From JANYHF01 sp031393505 (GTDB taxonomy: Bacteria; Pseudomonadota; Alphaproteobacteria; Rhizobiales; Hyphomicrobiaceae), in assembly GCA_031393505.1 (NCBI GenBank), contig JANMVX010000152.1, positions 1 to 30,672 of the forward strand: DNA of 30,672 nucleotides, written 5' to 3'. A program made the translations under genes and the position numbers. Positions 7,442 through 15,931 of the stretch are shown piece after piece. The notes under the pieces are model-generated. The model saw only the letters and a program-made list of their open reading frames with translations. It was not told the DNA's origin and did not search any database. The first letter of the stretch is position 1. The number at the start of each line of letters is the position of its first letter.

Positions 7442-8320
7442 ATGGACGTCGCAATCCAGATCATCGCCTCCGGCCTGACGCTCGGCGCCATGTATGCTGT
7501 CTCTACGATCGGGCTGTCGCTCGTCTATGGCTCGCTCAACATGTTGAACATGGCCCACGGCGCGCAATTGGCGCTCGGCGGCTATATCTGCTTTTACGCG
7601 ATGGCCGCCATGGGGCTGCCGGCGGTCGTGGGTGTCTTGGCCGCAGTGATCGTTTGCGGGCTGGTCGGTCTACTGATCTATATATGCACCGCCGCCCCGA
7701 TGCTCGACGCGCCGCAATTCGAAACCCGCGTCTTCATTGCTACCATCGGCTTTGGCGCCGTGGTGGAAAATGTTGTGCTGCGCCTGTTCGGGCCGCAGCC
7801 GACGCGTCAACCTCTGAACATGGCGGGCGATATCGTCATCGGCGCCGTTCACATCCCGAACCAGAACCTGCTGATCCTCGGCGTGGCGCTCGGGCTGATG
7901 GCGGCGATCGGGCTGCTGCTCAAGCGCTCACGCCTCGGCCGGGCGATCCGGGCGACGGCGCAGAACCGCGAAGCAGCGCAGCTGATGGGCGTGCGCGTCG
8001 GGCAAATCTATGCGCTGGTGCTGATGATCTCCGGTGGCTTGGCTGCCATCTCCGGCATCATGATCAGTTCGCTGTCATCGCTGCTACCGAACATGGGCGG
8101 CGATCCGATGCTGAAGGCTTTCATCATCTGCATTCTCGCTGGTCTCGGCAATGTTACAGGCGCGGTGATTTCGGCGATCGCACTCGGTCTGCTCGAGGCA
8201 ACACTTCAATACAATCTCGGCGTTCAGTACAGTTTTGCGCTCCTGCTGTTGCTGGTCATTGTGGTCCTGATCTGGCGGCCCTACGGCGTCTTCGGCCGTC
8301 GTCAGGTGGTGCGGCTATGA
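7442..8320 (+). CDS. livH: Liv-type ABC transporter permease (LivH-like)
   Basis: An inner-membrane permease of 292 residues with about eight hydrophobic segments. It opens with the LivH-like pattern of a membrane segment followed by LVYGSLNMLNMAHG, the conserved LivH entry motif. SRLGRAIRATAQNREAAQLMG is split around the cytoplasmic coupling loop (RLGRAIRATAQN, then REAAQLMGV) that contacts the ATPases. The C-terminus (WRPYGVFGRR) is typical. It overlaps the LivM-like gene by 4 bases (ATGA), implying translational coupling. The substrate is not determined by sequence. Confidence 0.92.
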   Translation: MDVAIQIIASGLTLGAMYAVSTIGLSLVYGSLNMLNMAHGAQLALGGYICFYAMAAMGLPAVVGVLAAVIVCGLVGLLIYICTAAPMLDAPQFETRVFIATIGFGAVVENVVLRLFGPQPTRQPLNMAGDIVIGAVHIPNQNLLILGVALGLMAAIGLLLKRSRLGRAIRATAQNREAAQLMGVRVGQIYALVLMISGGLAAISGIMISSLSSLLPNMGGDPMLKAFIICILAGLGNVTGAVISAIALGLLEATLQYNLGVQYSFALLLLLVIVVLIWRPYGVFGRRQVVRL

Positions 8321-9327
8321 CGATGCCTGGCCGCGACTTGGTGATCACCCTAGCGCTGATGACGGTAGCAGCGCTGCTGCCCTGGCTGACCAATTCGCGC
8401 TACATCATTACGCAAACGACAGTGTTCTTCATCTGGGCAATTGTCGTCACTCAATGGAATCTGGTGCTTGGCGTCGGTGGTATCTTTTCGCTGGCTCAGA
8501 TGGCGTTATTTGCCTGCGGGGCCTATACCACCGCCATGCTCGGTTATTACTTCGGCGTGCCGCTGGCGATCGCCATTCCGGGGGCTGCCATCGTTGCAGT
8601 GCTTCTTAGTCTCGTAATCGGCCTTGGGTGCCTGCGCCTGCGCGGCCCCTATGTTGCGCTGCTCACCCTCGCCATCGCCCAGATGCTGTACTTGCTGATC
8701 GTCAACGACACCGCGTGTTTTTCGATGCCGCCGTCCGGCTGCATGCCACTCTTCGGCGGTGTACGCGGCATCTCGCGTTTTGGCGATCTCGGCTTTCGCG
8801 CGCTGCTCGGTTCCAAGTGGTATGTCGCCCACTACTATCTTGCTCTGCTGCTGCTGGGTGTCGTTATGGCCATCACCAGTGTGATCATTCGTGGTCCTGT
8901 TGGTCTTGCGTTTCAAGCGCTGCGCGACAATCCTGGCTACGCCATGTCGCGCGGCATCAGCCGTTTTAAGTATCAACTCTGGATCTTCGCCCTCTCGGCC
9001 TTTTTCACGGGTCTTGCCGGCGGTCTCTATGCCGCCCAGTTCGCGGTCGTGGGGCCGACGGTGTTTTCCCTGTCGCAGCTGTTATTGCTGTTGTCGATGA
9101 TCGTGGTTGGCGGCCTCGGCACCATCTGGGGACCCATTCTGGGCGCCCTGGTCCTAATGTTGGCGGACGAAGGTGTGCGAGAACTGGGCGATTGGCGCGA
9201 CATCGGCCTCGGCATGACGCTGATGTTTTTTGTCGTCCTTTTGCCGCGAGGCTTGTTGGGCGGCGCATCAGATCTGTGGCGCCGGCTCACTCGGGCTTAT
9301 GCTCCGTCAACACTCGATCCCCGATAG
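8317..9327 (+). CDS. livM: Liv-type ABC transporter permease (LivM-like)
   Basis: The partner permease, 336 residues, with about nine to ten membrane segments. Family features include WNLVLGVGGIFSLAQ followed by CGAYTTAML, the LRLRGPYVALLTLA segment, and the coupling loop FQALRDNPGYAMSRGI. ATG 8317 overlaps the LivH-like stop as ATGA and starts MTMPGRDLVI; longer frames upstream are shadows of LivH. It is the last gene of the plus-strand operon; the next gene converges on it. About 240 bp without a gene follow, in which I see no strong terminator. Confidence 0.92.
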   Translation: MTMPGRDLVITLALMTVAALLPWLTNSRYIITQTTVFFIWAIVVTQWNLVLGVGGIFSLAQMALFACGAYTTAMLGYYFGVPLAIAIPGAAIVAVLLSLVIGLGCLRLRGPYVALLTLAIAQMLYLLIVNDTACFSMPPSGCMPLFGGVRGISRFGDLGFRALLGSKWYVAHYYLALLLLGVVMAITSVIIRGPVGLAFQALRDNPGYAMSRGISRFKYQLWIFALSAFFTGLAGGLYAAQFAVVGPTVFSLSQLLLLLSMIVVGGLGTIWGPILGALVLMLADEGVRELGDWRDIGLGMTLMFFVVLLPRGLLGGASDLWRRLTRAYAPSTLDPR

Positions 9328-9571
9328 TCCCGGAACCCAAATGCAGGCGCGCCGACGCGGCTTGCGATGCTCCGCGCCCGCCACAACAATCCCACCCAGG
9401 ATAAAAGTGCGAACTCTTTTGTGATTGACGTTGCATTGCAACATTAGCCTGATGCGTGTTGGGGCAGGGTACAAGACATCTCGCTGAATGGCTCCCCTTT
9501 GCAGCCGCTCATTGAATTAACAAGCAGTGCCTACGCAAGGTATTTTCGCGCATCCGCAATCCCATGTCCGT

Positions 9572-10756
9572 TCACGGCAACTCGAGGGCGACGGCAGTGG
9601 CCTCGCCGCCGCCGATGCAGAGCGAGGCGATGCCGCGGCGTGCGCGACAGCGGGCCATGGCGTGGATGAGGGTCACGACGATGCGAGCCCCCGAGGAGCC
9701 GATTGGGTGGCCAAGAGCGCACGCGCCGCCGTGCACATTGACCGCGTCAACGGGCAACGCAAGGTCGCGCATCGCGACCAGCGTGACGACTGCGAAGGCC
9801 TCGTTGATTTCCCAGAGGCCGACCTCGCCAGGCGTCCAGCCGGTTTTGTCGAGCAGGGCGCGGATGGCGCCAACCGGGGCCGTGGTGAACTGGCTGGGCT
9901 CGCGGGCATGGCCGGCGTGTCCGGCGATGATGACCAGCGGCGCAATGCCAGCCCTCTCGGCCTCCGAACGGCGCATCAGCACCAACGCCGCGGCGCCGTC
10001 GGAGATGGAGGAGGAGTTGGCGGCCGTCACCGTGCCGCCCTCGCGGAAAGCAGGCTTTAGTGTTGGCACCCGCGCGGGATCGGCTTTGCCGGGCTGCTCG
10101 TCGCGGCCGAGCACGGCCCGCGCTTTGCCCGCGGGTTCGTCCACGGCAACCAGTTCGCCGGCAAACCATCCGTGTGCTTCCGCCACACGGGCGCGTTCCA
10201 GCGACCGAAGCGCGTAGGCGTCCTGCTCGGCGCGACTGAACTGGTACGCTTCGGCCGTGCCCTCGGCGTAGGTGCCCATGAGCCGCCCGGTTGCTGCGTC
10301 CTCCAAGCCATCCGTGAACATATGATCCTTGACCTCGCCGTGACCCAGGCGAAACCCGCCGCGCGCCTTCGGTAGCAGGTAGGGAGCGTTGCTCATCGAT
10401 TCCATACCGCCAACGGCAACGCGCGCGTTGGATCCGGCCAAAATGCTGTCGTGGCCGAGGATGAGCGCCTTCATGCCGGAGCCACAGACCTTTGAGACCG
10501 TCGTGCACGGCGTGGCGTCGCTTAGGCCGGCGCCGCGCGCGGCTTGTCTCGCCGGGTTCTGACCGAGGCCGGCAGCGAGCACGTTGCCCATGAACACCTC
10601 GTCGACGGCCTCCACTCGCGACTGCGCCATGGCCGCTTCCAAAGCGAGCGCACCGAGCCGAGGTGCGGTCAGCGCCGAAAGCGCGCCTTGAAAACTGCCG
10701 ATGGGCGTGCGCTTGGCGGCGGTGATGACGATGGGATCGGTGATCATGGCGCCCAT
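9572..10756 (-). CDS. Acetyl-CoA C-acyltransferase (thiolase)
   Basis: A degradative-type thiolase of 394 residues. The active-site Cys is in KVCGSGM (Cys91), followed downstream by NEAFA, GGACALGHPIG (catalytic His) and CIGGGEATA (second Cys), all intact. It cleaves acetoacetyl-CoA or another 3-oxoacyl-CoA to acetyl-CoA units. As the last gene of the leucine operon it probably acts after HMG-CoA lyase, once acetoacetate has been re-activated; no CoA-transferase or acetoacetyl-CoA synthetase is visible here. The start may be ATG 10756 or ATG 10747; the latter gives a 4-base ATGA overlap with the hydratase stop and the sequence MITDPIVITAAKRTP. Confidence 0.92.
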   Translation of the reverse strand: MGAMITDPIVITAAKRTPIGSFQGALSALTAPRLGALALEAAMAQSRVEAVDEVFMGNVLAAGLGQNPARQAARGAGLSDATPCTTVSKVCGSGMKALILGHDSILAGSNARVAVGGMESMSNAPYLLPKARGGFRLGHGEVKDHMFTDGLEDAATGRLMGTYAEGTAEAYQFSRAEQDAYALRSLERARVAEAHGWFAGELVAVDEPAGKARAVLGRDEQPGKADPARVPTLKPAFREGGTVTAANSSSISDGAAALVLMRRSEAERAGIAPLVIIAGHAGHAREPSQFTTAPVGAIRALLDKTGWTPGEVGLWEINEAFAVVTLVAMRDLALPVDAVNVHGGACALGHPIGSSGARIVVTLIHAMARCRARRGIASLCIGGGEATAVALELP

Positions 10757-11520
10757 GGCGGTTTTGCCTTTGCGAAAAACGCGTTAATGCCCAGGTGGGC
10801 TTCGTCCGTCTCCCAACGATCCGCGAGCGCTGCGATGGTATCGGCCTGGGCCACCTGGCCCAACGCAAGCCGGCGGAACAGGCGTTTTGCGTCGGCGATG
10901 GCGCCGGGTGCGCAAGCCAGCGTCTGCCCGATGTGCCGGGCCAGCGCAGTCTGCAGTGCGGTATCGGGCTGAACCTCGGACACTAGGCCGATGGCCGCCG
11001 CCTCTGCGGCTGAGAAGCGCGCTGCCGTCAGCGCGAAACGGCGCAAGCCGGCGGCGCCGATGCGGCGCATCACGAACGGCGCGATGGTGGCCGGGATTAG
11101 TCCCAGGCGCGTTTCCGAGAGCATGAAGGTCGCGGCCGGGGTGGCGATGACGATGTCGCACACCGCGGCAAGACCGACGCCGCCGCCATAGGCGTTTCCG
11201 GCGATGACGCCGATTAGCGGCACCGGGAGTTCGTCCAGAGCCTGCAACATGGCGGCAAGCTTCGTGGCGGCCGCGAGACGCGTGGCGCGATCGGCGTCGG
11301 CCTGCGCCTTCATCCAGGTAAGGTCCCCGCCCGCGCAAAACGTTGGCCCGTTGGCCGCAAGGATCACACAGCGGACGGCGGGATTTTCTGCCAGCCGCGC
11401 CGCTGCATCGCTCAGCTCACCGATCATGGCGTCGTTCAGCGCATTGTGCTTGTCCGGCCGGTCCAGCGTCAGACGGGCAATGCCGCGCGAGTCAATCTCT
11501 AGGCGGATGGTTTGCGTCAT
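10744..11520 (-). CDS. liuC: Methylglutaconyl-CoA hydratase (enoyl-CoA hydratase family)
   Basis: A crotonase-fold protein of 258 residues. RPDKHNALN is the family N-terminal block, FCAGGDLTWM supplies the oxyanion hole and resembles the AGADLNWM form of methylglutaconyl-CoA hydratases, and AYGGGVGLAAVCD with SETRLGLIPATIAPF carry the active-site region. Its position between HMG-CoA lyase and thiolase, in an operon with methylcrotonyl-CoA carboxylase, supports hydration of 3-methylglutaconyl-CoA to HMG-CoA. Both ends overlap neighbours by a few bases (ATGA with the lyase), so translation is coupled. A generic enoyl-CoA hydratase is the alternative. Confidence 0.9.
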   Translation of the reverse strand: MTQTIRLEIDSRGIARLTLDRPDKHNALNDAMIGELSDAAARLAENPAVRCVILAANGPTFCAGGDLTWMKAQADADRATRLAAATKLAAMLQALDELPVPLIGVIAGNAYGGGVGLAAVCDIVIATPAATFMLSETRLGLIPATIAPFVMRRIGAAGLRRFALTAARFSAAEAAAIGLVSEVQPDTALQTALARHIGQTLACAPGAIADAKRLFRRLALGQVAQADTIAALADRWETDEAHLGINAFFAKAKPPWAP

Positions 11521-12377
11521 CGCTGCCGCCTCACAATGCTACCGATGAAATCCGCGGCCTTCTGCAACGCCGCCCTGTCGATGCCGGTTTCATAGCCAGC
11601 ATCGGCGAGCATGATCAGCACGGCCTCCGTCGCGACGTTGCCGGGTGAGCCTGGAGCGAACGGGCAGCCGCCCGTGCCGCCAATGGCACTGTCGAAGGTG
11701 CGCAGGCCATGGACGAGGGCGGTGCGAATGCAATCGAGCGCGCGCCCGCCGGTGTCGTGGAAGTGGCCGGCGAACTGCGCGGCCGGAATCTCCCGCAACA
11801 CGACGCTCAACAGGGCGTCCACGTCGCTTGGGCGGGCGACGCCGATGGTATCGCCGAGCGAGATTTCACGGCAGCCCATGCCGAGCAGCGCCGTCGCGAC
11901 ATGCGCGACGGTTTCCGGCTTGACCGGCCCCTCGTAGGGGCAGGCGATAACGCAGGACACGTAGCCGCGCACGGGAATGCCGTCGTCCCGAGCGGCTGCG
12001 CACACGGCGTCGTAGCGCAGCAGGCTCTCCACGATGGAGCAATTGATGTTCCGCTGGCTGAACGTTTCCGATGCCGAGGCGAATACCGCAACCTCGCTGG
12101 CCCCGGCCTTGCGCGCCGCTTCGTAGCCCTGGAGGTTGGGGGTGAGCGCCGCATAGATGGCGCCCGGACGGCGCGCGATGCCGGCCAAAACCTCGGCGCC
12201 GTCGGCCATCTGCGGCACGCGCTTGGGCGACACAAAACTCGCCGCCTCGATGTAGGTGATGCCGGCCGTCGACAGCAGGTCGATGAGCCTGATCTTGTCG
12301 GCGGTCGCCACCAAGGCGGCCTCGTTCTGCAGCCCATCGCGGGGGCCGACCTCGCAAATAGTCACGTGCTCAGGCAT
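11517..12377 (-). CDS. mvaB: Hydroxymethylglutaryl-CoA lyase
   Basis: A TIM-barrel lyase of the HMGL family, 286 residues. Conserved blocks: EVGPRDGLQNE at the N-terminus (catalytic Arg and metal Asp), YIEAASFVSPKRVPQMAD, GDTIGVA, GHFHDTGGRALD (metal His residues) and GGTGGCPFAPGSPGNVATE with the catalytic-loop Cys. It splits HMG-CoA to acetoacetate and acetyl-CoA, the last dedicated step of leucine degradation. Its start overlaps the end of mccA by 8 bases and its stop overlaps the hydratase start. The common HCHDT motif reads HFHDT here; both His are kept. Confidence 0.94.
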   Translation of the reverse strand: MPEHVTICEVGPRDGLQNEAALVATADKIRLIDLLSTAGITYIEAASFVSPKRVPQMADGAEVLAGIARRPGAIYAALTPNLQGYEAARKAGASEVAVFASASETFSQRNINCSIVESLLRYDAVCAAARDDGIPVRGYVSCVIACPYEGPVKPETVAHVATALLGMGCREISLGDTIGVARPSDVDALLSVVLREIPAAQFAGHFHDTGGRALDCIRTALVHGLRTFDSAIGGTGGCPFAPGSPGNVATEAVLIMLADAGYETGIDRAALQKAADFIGSIVRRQR

Positions 12378-14322
12378 CGGGCTCTCCGATCTCGGCGATC
12401 ACCATGCCCTCGGCGACCTGCTGCCCCTCGCTGACACGCAGCGCCGTGACCTTGCCGTCGCGGCCCGCGCGCAGCGAAAACTCCATCTTCATGGCTTCCA
12501 CCACCGCGACGGTATCGCCACGGGCCACGGGCTCGCCGGGCCGTACCTTCAGCGCACGGACGGTGCCGGGGACGGGCGTGACGACGGTGTTGCCGCCTGC
12601 GTGCTCCTGGCTGCCGGCCGTGGCAAGGTCCGGCTCTTCGAACTCGTAGAGGATGCTATTGCAGGCCACCCATATTTGGTTGGCGTGAACGAAATAATGG
12701 TGCCGCGTCAGGTGGTTGCCGTGCCGAATCGAGACAGCGCCGTCGTCATTCGAGGATACCACGAAATCAAAGGGTTGTTCCTCGATCGCGGCAGTGAACG
12801 CGCCATGTCCGTGCTGAGTGAGACGAAACACCCGTGTTTCCGCTCCGTCGCGCAGCCGCAGCAAACGCGATTGGCCGCCCCAGAGGCGGAAGCCGGTGAG
12901 CGGTCCAAAGGCGGGCTCGAGAAAGCCCGCCGCATGCAACAGGGCGACTGCGATGGCCTGCGGCGGCGTTGGTGCGCTCGTCATATTTTCCGCCAGCGCC
13001 GTATCGGGCGTGCCGGCGGTGAAGCGCGCATCGGCGAGCAGCCGCGTCAGGTACGCGAGGTTGGTCTGCACTCCGTCAACCTGTGTCCGGCACAGGGCAT
13101 CGGCCAACTTCGCCCGCGCGGCCTCTCGCGTTGCTCCGTGTACAACGATCTTGGCCAGGAGCGGATCGTAGAATGGCGTCACGTCGTCCCCGGCTCGCAC
13201 GCCGGAATCGACACGCACATCCGCCGGAAACTCTAGCACCGTGAGGCGGCCGGTCTGCGGCTGGAACTCATGGCTCGGATCCTCCGCATAGAGCCGCACC
13301 TCCATGGCGTGGCCGCGTATGGCAAGGTCAGATTGCCGGAACGGCAGCGGTTCGCCGCTGGCCACACGCAGCTGCAGTTCGACGAGATCGAGCCCGGTGA
13401 TCATCTCAGTCACAGGATGTTCCACCTGCAACCGCGTGTTCATCTCCATGAAATAGAAGCGGCCCTCCGCCAGCCCCTCATGGGCATCGGCGATGAATTC
13501 CACCGTACCCGCCCCTTCATAACCGACAGCTTTTGCCGCAGCGACCGCAGCCGCGCCCATGGCCGCGCGCATGGCGGGGGAGAGGCCCGGAGACGGCGCC
13601 TCCTCGATGACTTTCTGGTGCCGTCGCTGCAAGGAGCAATCGCGCTCGAACAGGTGCACGACGTTGCCGTGCGCATCCGCGAGCACTTGGCTTTCAATAT
13701 GCCGTGCTTGCCCCAAAAACTTCTCGATCAGCACCCGGTCATCGCCGAATGCGGACTTCGCCTGCCGCCGCGCGGAATCGAAATGCTCCGTGAACTCGCG
13801 GGCGCTGTCGACGCGCCGCATACCCTTGCCGCCGCCGCCCGCCACCGGCTTTATCAGCACCGGAAAGCCGATGCGTTCGGCCTCGCGGCGCAGATGCGCT
13901 GCGTCCTGATCGATGCCATGGTAGCCGGGCAGCAGCGGCACGCCGGCCTTCTCCATCAGCCGCTTGGCCTCGTCCTTCAGGCCCATGGCGCGGATCGCAC
14001 TAGGCGGAGGGCCAATGAAGGTGAGGCCGGCGCGCTGCACGGCCTCAGCAAACTCTGGGTTCTCGGCAAGAAAACCATAGCCCGGATGAATGGCCTCGGC
14101 GCCACTGGCCTTGGCCGCCGCGATGATGGCGTTCTGGTTCAGGTAACTCTCACGTGCTGGTGCCGGGCCGATACGAATGGCGCTGTCGGCCAAGGCGACG
14201 TGCAGCGCCGTTTCGTCTGCATCGGAAAATACGGCGACCACGGATAGCCCAAGCCGGTGCGCGGTGCGGGCGATGCGCACGGCGATCTCACCGCGATTGG
14301 CAATCAGGATTGTTCGGAACAT
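12370..14322 (-). CDS. mccA: 3-methylcrotonyl-CoA carboxylase, biotin-containing alpha subunit
   Basis: A biotin carboxylase plus biotin carrier protein, 650 residues. The biotin carboxylase domain runs from MFRTILIANRGEIAVRI through the ATP-grasp region (KPVAGGGGKGMR, EKFLGQARHIESQV, FMEMNTRLQVEHPVTE) to about residue 450. A linker domain follows, then a C-terminal biotinyl domain with VEAMKMEF, the biotinylated Lys being near residue 612. It carboxylates biotin for transfer by MccB to 3-methylcrotonyl-CoA. I chose ATG 14322, which gives the family N-terminus and begins 4 bases after the mccB stop; ATG/GTG starts up to 14346 only add unrelated residues overlapping mccB. Propionyl- and geranyl-CoA carboxylases are similar, but the operon settles the leucine role. 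Confidence 0.93.
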   Translation of the reverse strand: MFRTILIANRGEIAVRIARTAHRLGLSVVAVFSDADETALHVALADSAIRIGPAPARESYLNQNAIIAAAKASGAEAIHPGYGFLAENPEFAEAVQRAGLTFIGPPPSAIRAMGLKDEAKRLMEKAGVPLLPGYHGIDQDAAHLRREAERIGFPVLIKPVAGGGGKGMRRVDSAREFTEHFDSARRQAKSAFGDDRVLIEKFLGQARHIESQVLADAHGNVVHLFERDCSLQRRHQKVIEEAPSPGLSPAMRAAMGAAAVAAAKAVGYEGAGTVEFIADAHEGLAEGRFYFMEMNTRLQVEHPVTEMITGLDLVELQLRVASGEPLPFRQSDLAIRGHAMEVRLYAEDPSHEFQPQTGRLTVLEFPADVRVDSGVRAGDDVTPFYDPLLAKIVVHGATREAARAKLADALCRTQVDGVQTNLAYLTRLLADARFTAGTPDTALAENMTSAPTPPQAIAVALLHAAGFLEPAFGPLTGFRLWGGQSRLLRLRDGAETRVFRLTQHGHGAFTAAIEEQPFDFVVSSNDDGAVSIRHGNHLTRHHYFVHANQIWVACNSILYEFEEPDLATAGSQEHAGGNTVVTPVPGTVRALKVRPGEPVARGDTVAVVEAMKMEFSLRAGRDGKVTALRVSEGQQVAEGMVIAEIGEPDA

Positions 14323-14326
14323 CTGT

Positions 14327-15931
14327 TCACATCCTGAAAACACCAAAGCGGGTCTCCGCCACCGGCCGGTTGAGCGCGGCCATCAGGCTCAAGGCCAGCA
14401 CGTCGCGGCTGGAGGCTGGATCGACGATGCCGTCATCCCACAGCCGCGCCGAGGCGTAGAGCGGCTGGCTCTGGGCTTCGAATTGCGTCAGGACGGGCGC
14501 CTTCACGGCCGCCTCTTCCTCGGCCGAAATTGTGCCGCCGCGTCGCTCGACCGCCTCGCGCCGGAGGGTGGCCAGCACATTGGCCGCCTGCTCGGCCCCC
14601 ATGACGCCGATGCGCGAATTGGGCCAGGTCCAGAGAAGGCGCGGGCCGTAGGCTCGGCCGCACATGCCATAGTTGCCAGCACCAAAAGATGCGCCGATCA
14701 CCATGGTGATCTTTGGCACGGCGGCATTGGCGACCGCGCTCACCATTTTTGCCCCGTCCTTGGCGACGCCACCGGCCTCGTATTTTTTGCCGACGATGAA
14801 TCCGGTGATGTTCTGCAGGAACACCAGGGGGATGCCGCGTTGGCAGCACAGTTCGATAAAGTGTGTCGCCTTCAGTGCCGACTCCGAAAACAGCACGCCG
14901 GCATTGGCAACGATGCCGACCGGTATGCCGTGGATATGAGCGAAACCGGTGACCAGCGTGGGGCCGTAAAGCTTCTTGAATTCGTCGAACCGGGAACCAT
15001 CCACAATCCGCGCAATCACCTCGCGCACGTCATAGGCGATGCGGAAATCGGCGGGGACGAGGCCATAAAGTTCATCTGGGTCGTAGCGCGGCGGCTCGGG
15101 CGCTTGCAGGCCCACGGGTGGAACGGCAGGCCGCAAGCGCGAAATGGCGCTGCGGGCAATCTGCAGCGCGTGGCGGTCGTCCTCCGCATAATGATCGGCA
15201 ACGCCGGACACCCGCGCATGCACGTCCGCGCCGCCCAATTCCTCTGCCGTCACTACCTCGCCGGTTGCCGCCCGCAGCAGCGGCGGGCCGGCCAGAAAAA
15301 TGGTGCCCTGGTTTTTGACGATGATGGCCTCGTCCGACATGGCCGGCACATAGGCGCCGCCCGCCGTGCAAGAGCCCATCACCACTGCGATCTGCGCGAT
15401 GCCTTCGGCCGACATCCGCGCCTGATTGTAGAAGATGCGGCCGAAGTGGTCGCGATCGGGAAACACCTCGTCCTGATTTGGAAGATTGGCGCCGCCGGAA
15501 TCGACCAGATAAATGCACGGCAGCGCATTCTCCTGCGCGATCTCCTGGGCCCGTAGATGCTTTTTCACCGTCAGCGGATAATAGGTGCCGCCTTTCACCG
15601 TCGCATCATTACACACGATCATGCAATCGCGGCCGGAAACGCGGCCGAAACCAGCGATCAGCCCCGCCGCCGGGATCGGCTCCCCATAAACATCGTGCGC
15701 CGCGAACATCCCGATCTCGAGAAACGGCGAACCCGGATCGAGCAGCGCCGCAACCCGCTCGCGCGGCAGCAGTTTTCCTCGTGCCGTGTGCCGCTGCCGC
15801 GCGTCCGCGCTGCCGCCCTGCTGGATGATTCCGGCGGTCTCGCGCACAGATGCCGCGAGCGCGCGCATCCGAGCGGCGTTGTCGCGAAACTCCGCCGATC
15901 CCGTTGCGATTCTGGAGATAAGCACCGGCAT
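14327..15931 (-). CDS. mccB: 3-methylcrotonyl-CoA carboxylase, carboxyltransferase beta subunit
   Basis: A carboxyltransferase of 534 residues, the typical MccB length, with two crotonase-like halves. Recognisable blocks: HTARGKLLPRERVAALLDPG, DATVKGGTYYPLTVKKHLRA, YLVDSGGANLPNQDEVFPD, MGSCTAGGAYVPAMSDE, then in the second half GIVANAGVLFSESALK and MVIGASFGAGNYGMCGRAY. It transfers carboxyl from MccA-biotin to 3-methylcrotonyl-CoA, giving 3-methylglutaconyl-CoA. ATG 15931 overlaps the ivd stop by one base as ATGA. Nothing in the sequence suggests damage. Confidence 0.95.
   Translation of the reverse strand: MPVLISRIATGSAEFRDNAARMRALAASVRETAGIIQQGGSADARQRHTARGKLLPRERVAALLDPGSPFLEIGMFAAHDVYGEPIPAAGLIAGFGRVSGRDCMIVCNDATVKGGTYYPLTVKKHLRAQEIAQENALPCIYLVDSGGANLPNQDEVFPDRDHFGRIFYNQARMSAEGIAQIAVVMGSCTAGGAYVPAMSDEAIIVKNQGTIFLAGPPLLRAATGEVVTAEELGGADVHARVSGVADHYAEDDRHALQIARSAISRLRPAVPPVGLQAPEPPRYDPDELYGLVPADFRIAYDVREVIARIVDGSRFDEFKKLYGPTLVTGFAHIHGIPVGIVANAGVLFSESALKATHFIELCCQRGIPLVFLQNITGFIVGKKYEAGGVAKDGAKMVSAVANAAVPKITMVIGASFGAGNYGMCGRAYGPRLLWTWPNSRIGVMGAEQAANVLATLRREAVERRGGTISAEEEAAVKAPVLTQFEAQSQPLYASARLWDDGIVDPASSRDVLALSLMAALNRPVAETRFGVFRM

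Noticed and set aside
9328..9571. Terminator between convergent livM and thiolase genes
   Set aside because: Only a short GTTGCA/TGCAAC palindrome near 9432; no stable GC stem with T-run in either direction.
14177..15556. 459-codon plus-strand ORF opposite mccA/mccB
   Set aside because: Antisense shadow of two clear carboxylase genes; typical of GC-rich coding DNA.
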